Assembly (NCBI GenBank): GCA_002396505.1
Contig: DGYA01000064.1
Coordinates: 712 to 26,583 of the forward strand
Length of the DNA stretch: 25,872 nt
Source of the DNA: Cyanobacteria bacterium UBA5018
GTDB taxonomy: Bacteria; Cyanobacteriota; Cyanobacteriia; PCC-6307; Cyanobiaceae
Direction: 5' to 3'
Part shown: positions 22,155-25,872 of the stretch, one piece after another
How the letters are laid out: every line of letters starts with the position of its first letter
How positions within the stretch are numbered: position 1 is the first letter of the stretch
Made by a program: the position numbers and the translations under genes
Notes under the pieces: model-generated
What the model saw: the letters and a program-made list of their open reading frames with translations, nothing else
Database searches by the model: none
Told to the model about the DNA's origin: nothing

Positions 22155-22592
22155 TCAAATGAAGTACATGGCTTGGGACTCCACCAGCCGGTCGCGGCGA
22201 TCGACCAGGTCTTGGAGCGTGGTGGCCTCCAGTATTTGTGCTCGTGCCATGGTCAGCTCATTTTTCAAGCCATTAAGCACCTGATATTCAGGGGTGTCAG
22301 ATACTGTCTCGCCCCCCAGGCTGTCTTCTCCTTCCAGGCAGCGCACCACATCCACCACCTTGATCTGGGAGGGGGGCATGGCCAGCTGGTAGCCACCTCT
22401 CGGGCCCCGAATACTGCGCAGGATCTGGGCCCGCCGCATGCTGGTGAGCATTTGCTCTAGGTATCGATCTGGCATCTGCTGTCGACTGGCGATCTCGGCC
22501 ACCTGGAGCACGCCCCCCTGTAAGTAAATGCTGGCCAGCTCGAGCAGCGATATAAGCCCGTACTCTGTCTTGGCACTAAACACGGGCTGCAA
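22155..22592 (-). CDS. Rrf2-family transcriptional regulator
   Basis: The 145-residue protein has the Rrf2 winged helix (AKTEYGLISLLELASIYLQG, then QVAEIASRQQMPDRYLEQML and ILRSIRGPRGGYQLA). The three cysteines that bind the iron-sulfur cluster in IscR are missing, so it is closer to the cluster-free CymR/Rrf2 type. Such proteins often control cysteine or iron-sulfur metabolism, but no target is shown here. The gene precedes dxr by 217 bp on the same strand, with no terminator seen between, so it might be co-transcribed. Confidence 0.9.
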   Translation of the reverse strand: MQPVFSAKTEYGLISLLELASIYLQGGVLQVAEIASRQQMPDRYLEQMLTSMRRAQILRSIRGPRGGYQLAMPPSQIKVVDVVRCLEGEDSLGGETVSDTPEYQVLNGLKNELTMARAQILEATTLQDLVDRRDRLVESQAMYFI

Positions 22593-22769
22593 TCCACGGC
22601 TACATTGTGGTGATTATGGCAGGTTGCAGCTTCGCTTGCCGTCTCGGTTGCCGCCTCGGTCAATAGCAGCTTGCCAGAAGAGCGTCGCGGACAGCGCATC
22701 CCCCCACTTGTTAAGGTTTGCACCTCTGGAAGATGTTCGCTACCGACCAACATGTTCTTGTCTAGAGAG

Positions 22770-22801
22770 CCTCTGGAAACCGCGATTTCTGCGATTCTGC
22801 C
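22770..22801 (-). repeat. Dispersed repeat, copy B
   Basis: On the minus strand this reads GGCAGAATCGCAGAAATCGC and goes on with GGTTTCCAGAGG, matching copy A at 19160-19191 except for a few changes. The two copies are in opposite orientation about 3.6 kb apart. Confidence 0.45.
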
Positions 22802-23288
22802 CTATGAGCATCCTTGTGGCGCTATGGCTCTCGTTGATTTACTCCGTGGTTGATCGCTGCGCCTGGTGTACATCGGAGCCATTGGCCCAAGGGTTGGGCC
22901 TGGGTTGAGTAGGAGGCTCTTTCTGCCAATAGGCGCTCCAGCCAGGTGGCTCGAATTCACTCTGGAGCCTGGGGGAGTTAGGGATTAACCTAGGGAGAGC
23001 AATGCTTTTCGCATTGTAACAATAGGCCACCTCGAAAAATGCAGAGATTCATCGAGATTATCCCGCGAGAAGCTTTGCCGAGGCTGATCTGCCCCTTGCG
23101 CTGGTGGACGGAATTGGCAATTCTTGAGGTGCCCAATAGTGAAAGTTGGGATTTTTAGACGTGCCCATCAGTTTTCATGGCTGATTGCAATTTATCCTGG
23201 ATTTGAGCTGATGACATTGCTGTTATTCCAGGCCTCAACGCCTCGGGTGAAGCTGGCAAGCAATTTTTTGGCAAGGCGCCGCTAGTCT

Positions 23289-23302
23289 CTGCCAATTGGC
23301 AG
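23289..23302. promoter_or_regulatory. Perfect 14-bp palindrome upstream of the unknown gene
   Basis: CTGCCAATTGGCAG is its own reverse complement. It lies 70 bp before the start codon of the 190-residue gene, a normal position for an operator. GATTGGCGG follows 2 bp further on. Confidence 0.4.
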
Positions 23303-23372
23303 GATTGGCGGCCGGGTTCTGCCGCGTTGGAGCATGGACGGGTCCACACTGCTCTCACCGGGAGGAATTGCC

Positions 23373-23945
23373 ATGGGGATTGGCCGACGTGTCGGACGCT
23401 GGTTGCGCCAGCTCGGCGAATCGCTCGATCCTGTCTTGCCAGCCCTGGTACCTGGCGTGATGGCCAAGGGAGCTGGAGGCGGCGATCCGGATGCGGCACC
23501 GGCGGCCAGCAGTGATGAAACGCCCTCGGGCCCCTGGCAGGGGGTGAGGGAGCGGGCGCTGGCCAAGAGCCTGCAAACCCTCCGCCAAGAAGCCCTGTTC
23601 GCCCTGGGGGCCTTCCATGCCGCCCACACGGCCGCAGCGGCCGTGTTCGACGATCGGCGTTTGACGGCGGCCCTGGCCCGGCGCACTGGCGAGCGCGTAC
23701 CGGATGAGGTGCTCGACAAACTGGCCCAGGCCAGTGCCGTCTGGCACCGCGACGCCGCCGCCTTGGGCATGGCCTTAAGTGCCGTGGGCGCAGCGGAAGT
23801 GCCCGACCTCACCCTGGCAGAGGCCCTGGAGGTGGACGAGGAGGAAGCCGATGCCCTGACCGCGATGGTGGAGGGCTACGAGGTGGAACTTAATCGCCAG
23901 ATGCTGCAAGAGGGAGAACGCAACGAACCAGAAGACGAACCCTGA
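23373..23945 (+). CDS. Protein of unknown function, 190 residues
   Basis: The start at 23373 is well supported by GGGAGGA seven bases upstream; a start at 23334 would add 13 residues without such a site. The protein opens with an amphipathic, basic stretch (MGIGRRVGRWLRQLGESLDP), then a Gly/Ala/Ser linker. A helical core follows (ALAKSLQTLRQEALFALGAF, then VPDEVLDKLAQASAVWHRDA), and an acidic helical end (EEEADALTAMVEGYEVELNR, then EPEDEP). There is no signal peptide or membrane segment. I do not recognise a characterised family. It converges on the efflux gene. Confidence 0.75.
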   Translation: MGIGRRVGRWLRQLGESLDPVLPALVPGVMAKGAGGGDPDAAPAASSDETPSGPWQGVRERALAKSLQTLRQEALFALGAFHAAHTAAAAVFDDRRLTAALARRTGERVPDEVLDKLAQASAVWHRDAAALGMALSAVGAAEVPDLTLAEALEVDEEEADALTAMVEGYEVELNRQMLQEGERNEPEDEP

Positions 23946-24178
23946 CGAATTAACGCCAGCCAATGGCCTGGCCCGGTTGCCCATGGCAGCTCTCAGCGCA
24001 GCTGCTGAGCGCAGCCTCCGGAGCTCGAGCTGCCATCGATCTCCGAGCGCGGTAACCATTGCCGAGTGCGGCTGCCGCGAGATGATCAGGCTGTTCGAGC
24101 CGCCAGGGCGGCGAAATGGCTTTTAGTTCGGCAAGTGCCGCCAAAAATAGATAAATTTGGCTGGATTATTTTGCAATT

Positions 24179-25744
24179 CTAAGTTTCATTGGCTTGGGCT
24201 TGGGACGCACGACCCATCAGCAGAACCAGGGGAATCGCCAGGATGAATACCATTGCGATGGTCCGGAAGACATCGCCATAGGCCAGCAGAGCCGCCTGCA
24301 GATCCACCTGCTTAATTAATAGCTCTAGGGCCTGATGTTCGGCGTTACCGGGACCCTGTCCTCTGAACTGCATAAGCTTTTCCAGCAACTGCAGGCGTTG
24401 CTGAGTCAAGGGATTATTGTTGGAAATTTGCTGCACCAGTTGGGCATGATGTACCGCCTGCTGGTGATCGAGTACCAGGGTGAATCCGGCGACGCCAAAG
24501 CTACCGCCGAGCTGGCGACTGAGGCTGAAGAAGCCACTGCCGCTGCCCACCTCGCTTTTGGGCAGTGAACCCAGGCTGACCAATGTGAGCGGCAGAAACA
24601 TCATCACGGTGGTGCAGCCGCGCTGGATCAATGGCCAATACAGGCTGTGTTCGCCGGTGTCGGGGCCGATGGTCGAGAGCTGCATCATGGTGGCCACCAT
24701 CAAGGCGGCCCCCAGGGCAATCAGCCAGCGGGGATCCAGGCGGTGGGCGTTTTTGCCCAGCAAAGCCATGGCTACCGCTGAGGCCATGGCACCGGGCAAC
24801 ATCAATAGACCGGTCTGGGTGGCCGTGAACTGGAGCACACTTTGGGCAAAAATCGGCACCATTAATACAGTGCCGTAGAGCCCCGCTCCGAGCAGAAAAG
24901 AAAAGGCACTGCCCGCGGCCAGGGAGCGGTGGCGCAGCACGCGTAAATCGACGGCCGGCTGGGGTCGCCGCAGCTCCCAGATCACAAACGTGGGCAGGGC
25001 TAGGGCCGCCCCCAGGGCCAGCAGGCGCAAGCCCTGGTTTTCAAACCAGTCGTACTGGCGGCCCTGCTCCAGCACCACCTGCAGGCAGGCCAGGCCCAGC
25101 ACCAGCAGGCCGATGCCCAGCCAGTCCACCCCTGGCTGCCGCCGATCCCCCCCCTGCTCCAATCCCTCCTCCAAGCCCTTGGTCCGCTGGTCAGAGGGAA
25201 AGGCGCGGTTGGCCACAAAGGCGGTCATCAGACCCAGGGGCACATTGATCAAGAACACCCAGCGCCAGCCCAGGCTGTCGGTAAGCAGGCCGCCAATGGT
25301 GGGGCCCAGGGCCGGACCCGCCAAAATCACCACCCCGAAAATCCCCTGGGCGACGCCCTGCTGCTCGCGGGGCACGGCCCGATACATGATCGCCTGGGCC
25401 ATCGGCATCAGGCCACCTCCCAACAAGCCCTGCAAAATGCGAGCCAGCACCAGCAGGGGCAGATTTGCTGCCAGGCCACAGAGCACTGATGCCGCCGTAA
25501 AGCCCAACAAGGCCAGCAGGAAATAGGTTTTCTGACCAAGCATCGCCGTGAGCCAGTTGCTCAGCGGGATCACTACAACGCTGGCCATGGCGTAACCCGT
25601 CACCACCCAACCCACCTCGGCAAGGCTGGCGCTGAGGTTGGCCTGGATATGCACCAGCGCCACGTTGGTGATGCTTACATCCACCACTTCCAACATGGCG
25701 CCAATCGACGCCGTGATCACGATCAGCCACTGGCGCGGCGTCAT
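24179..25744 (-). CDS. DHA2-family multidrug efflux MFS transporter (EmrB/QacA type)
   Basis: The 521-residue inner-membrane protein has the 14-helix DHA2 layout. Motif C region AGPALGPTIGGLLTDSLGWR is present, preceded by ARILQGLLGGGLMPMAQAIM and followed by VFLINVPLGL. An acidic residue pair in the first helix (MLEVVDVSITNVAL) is typical of drug/H+ antiporters. The start was set at MTPRQWLIVI (25744) because that ATG overlaps the stop of the HlyD-type gene (ATGA), the usual emrA-emrB arrangement. Proton-driven export through the adaptor is expected; the substrate is unknown. Confidence 0.92.
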   Translation of the reverse strand: MTPRQWLIVITASIGAMLEVVDVSITNVALVHIQANLSASLAEVGWVVTGYAMASVVVIPLSNWLTAMLGQKTYFLLALLGFTAASVLCGLAANLPLLVLARILQGLLGGGLMPMAQAIMYRAVPREQQGVAQGIFGVVILAGPALGPTIGGLLTDSLGWRWVFLINVPLGLMTAFVANRAFPSDQRTKGLEEGLEQGGDRRQPGVDWLGIGLLVLGLACLQVVLEQGRQYDWFENQGLRLLALGAALALPTFVIWELRRPQPAVDLRVLRHRSLAAGSAFSFLLGAGLYGTVLMVPIFAQSVLQFTATQTGLLMLPGAMASAVAMALLGKNAHRLDPRWLIALGAALMVATMMQLSTIGPDTGEHSLYWPLIQRGCTTVMMFLPLTLVSLGSLPKSEVGSGSGFFSLSRQLGGSFGVAGFTLVLDHQQAVHHAQLVQQISNNNPLTQQRLQLLEKLMQFRGQGPGNAEHQALELLIKQVDLQAALLAYGDVFRTIAMVFILAIPLVLLMGRASQAQANET

Positions 25745-25872
25745 CGCCGCCGCACCCTCACGTTCACCGACAGGCCGGGCACCAATCGGGGCCACAACTC
25801 CGCCGGAGCGTCTTCTATGGAAATTCGAGCGGTTAGCCGCTGCACCACCTTGGTGAAATTGCCGGTGGCGTT
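25741..25872 (-). CDS. HlyD/EmrA-type membrane fusion protein, C-terminal end (partial)
   Basis: Only the last 43 residues lie in the window: NATGNFTKVVQRLTARISIE, then a short tail (AELWPRLVPGLSVNVRVRRR). The NxTGNFxKVVQR pattern followed by a PGLSV segment is the standard end of EmrA/HlyD adaptors, which span the periplasm and join the MFS pump to an outer-membrane channel. It overlaps the downstream emrB-like start by 4 bp. The N-terminal membrane anchor and hairpin lie outside. Confidence 0.85.
   Translation of the reverse strand, partial: NATGNFTKVVQRLTARISIEDAPAELWPRLVPGLSVNVRVRRR

Larger units (their letters stand above)
22593..23372. other. Intergenic region between the Rrf2 gene and the unknown plus-strand gene
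   Basis: About 780 bp with promoters of both divergent genes. No supported gene lies in it. It contains copy B of a dispersed repeat (22770-22801), an inverted repeat GAATT-GGC-AATTC at about 23110-23122 and a perfect 14-bp palindrome at 23289-23302. The word AATTGGCA recurs in both of the last two, so they may be related binding sites. Confidence 0.5.

Noticed and set aside
22804..22908. Small membrane protein (34 codons) like a photosystem or cytochrome b6f subunit
   Set aside because: It has one hydrophobic stretch but no match to PsbX, PsbT, PetL, PetM or similar sequences that I know, and it ends in unrelated residues.

Overview
The window looks like a chromosomal segment of a phycobilisome-containing picocyanobacterium (Synechococcus/Cyanobium type). 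The case rests on gene content: a HEAT-repeat phycobilin lyase followed by a low-molecular-weight tyrosine phosphatase, a fused panC-cmk gene, an ocp-crtW-frp photoprotection cluster, a group 2 cyanobacterial sigma factor, and dxr beside a thioredoxin-like [2Fe-2S] protein. I cannot name the species. Intact genes cover only about 63 % of the window by my own addition. That is loose for a picocyanobacterium, and the gaps are AT-richer, full of short tandem repeats and contain broken genes.

Layout. 1-1562 (+): tail of a probable cpcE, a cpcF-like lyase, and a tyrosine phosphatase overlapping it. 1597-4089 (-): panC-cmk and an RlpA-like lipoprotein/peptidoglycan enzyme. 4737-5801 (+): purM behind a 15-bp minisatellite. 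6459-7154 (+): a conserved-looking unknown gene ending in a large structured terminator or RNA. 7793-9619 (+): argF and lexA, with a degenerate LexA box before lexA. 9842-9914: tRNA-Ala(GGC) and its terminator. 9951-11515: a decayed stretch with pseudogenes and strong hairpins. 11516-13555 (+): ocp, crtW and frp in tight order. 13777-14787 (+): cysA. 14788-17225: repeat-rich DNA around a Crp/Fnr-type regulator (-) and a broken sulfate-binding-protein gene (+). 17226-18065 (-): a sigma factor. 18066-20049: mostly non-coding, one small gene. 20050-22592 (-): Rrf2 regulator, dxr, a small unknown gene and a ferredoxin-like protein. 23373-23945 (+): unknown protein. 24179-25872 (-): an emrA/emrB-type export pair, emrA cut by the window edge.

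How the genes work together. The lyase pair attaches bilin to phycocyanin. OCP quenches the phycobilisome in strong light, CrtW makes the keto-carotenoid it binds, and FRP switches quenching off, so the window carries both antenna-maturation and antenna-protection genes. The other genes are housekeeping (purine, arginine, pantothenate/CMP, isoprenoid synthesis, SOS control) plus export.

The most unusual signal is the spread of unrelated short tandem repeats (periods 4, 5, 6, 12, 13, 14, 15, 16 and 18 bp) at about ten places. Some lie inside core genes (the probable cpcE tail, purM, lexA), where the periods are multiples of three and keep the frame open. Second-rank signals are two nested, terminator-ended RNA-like structures, several long perfect hairpins, a sulfate-transport locus in which cysA is intact but sbpA is broken, and an Asp in place of Glu at the OCP interdomain salt bridge.
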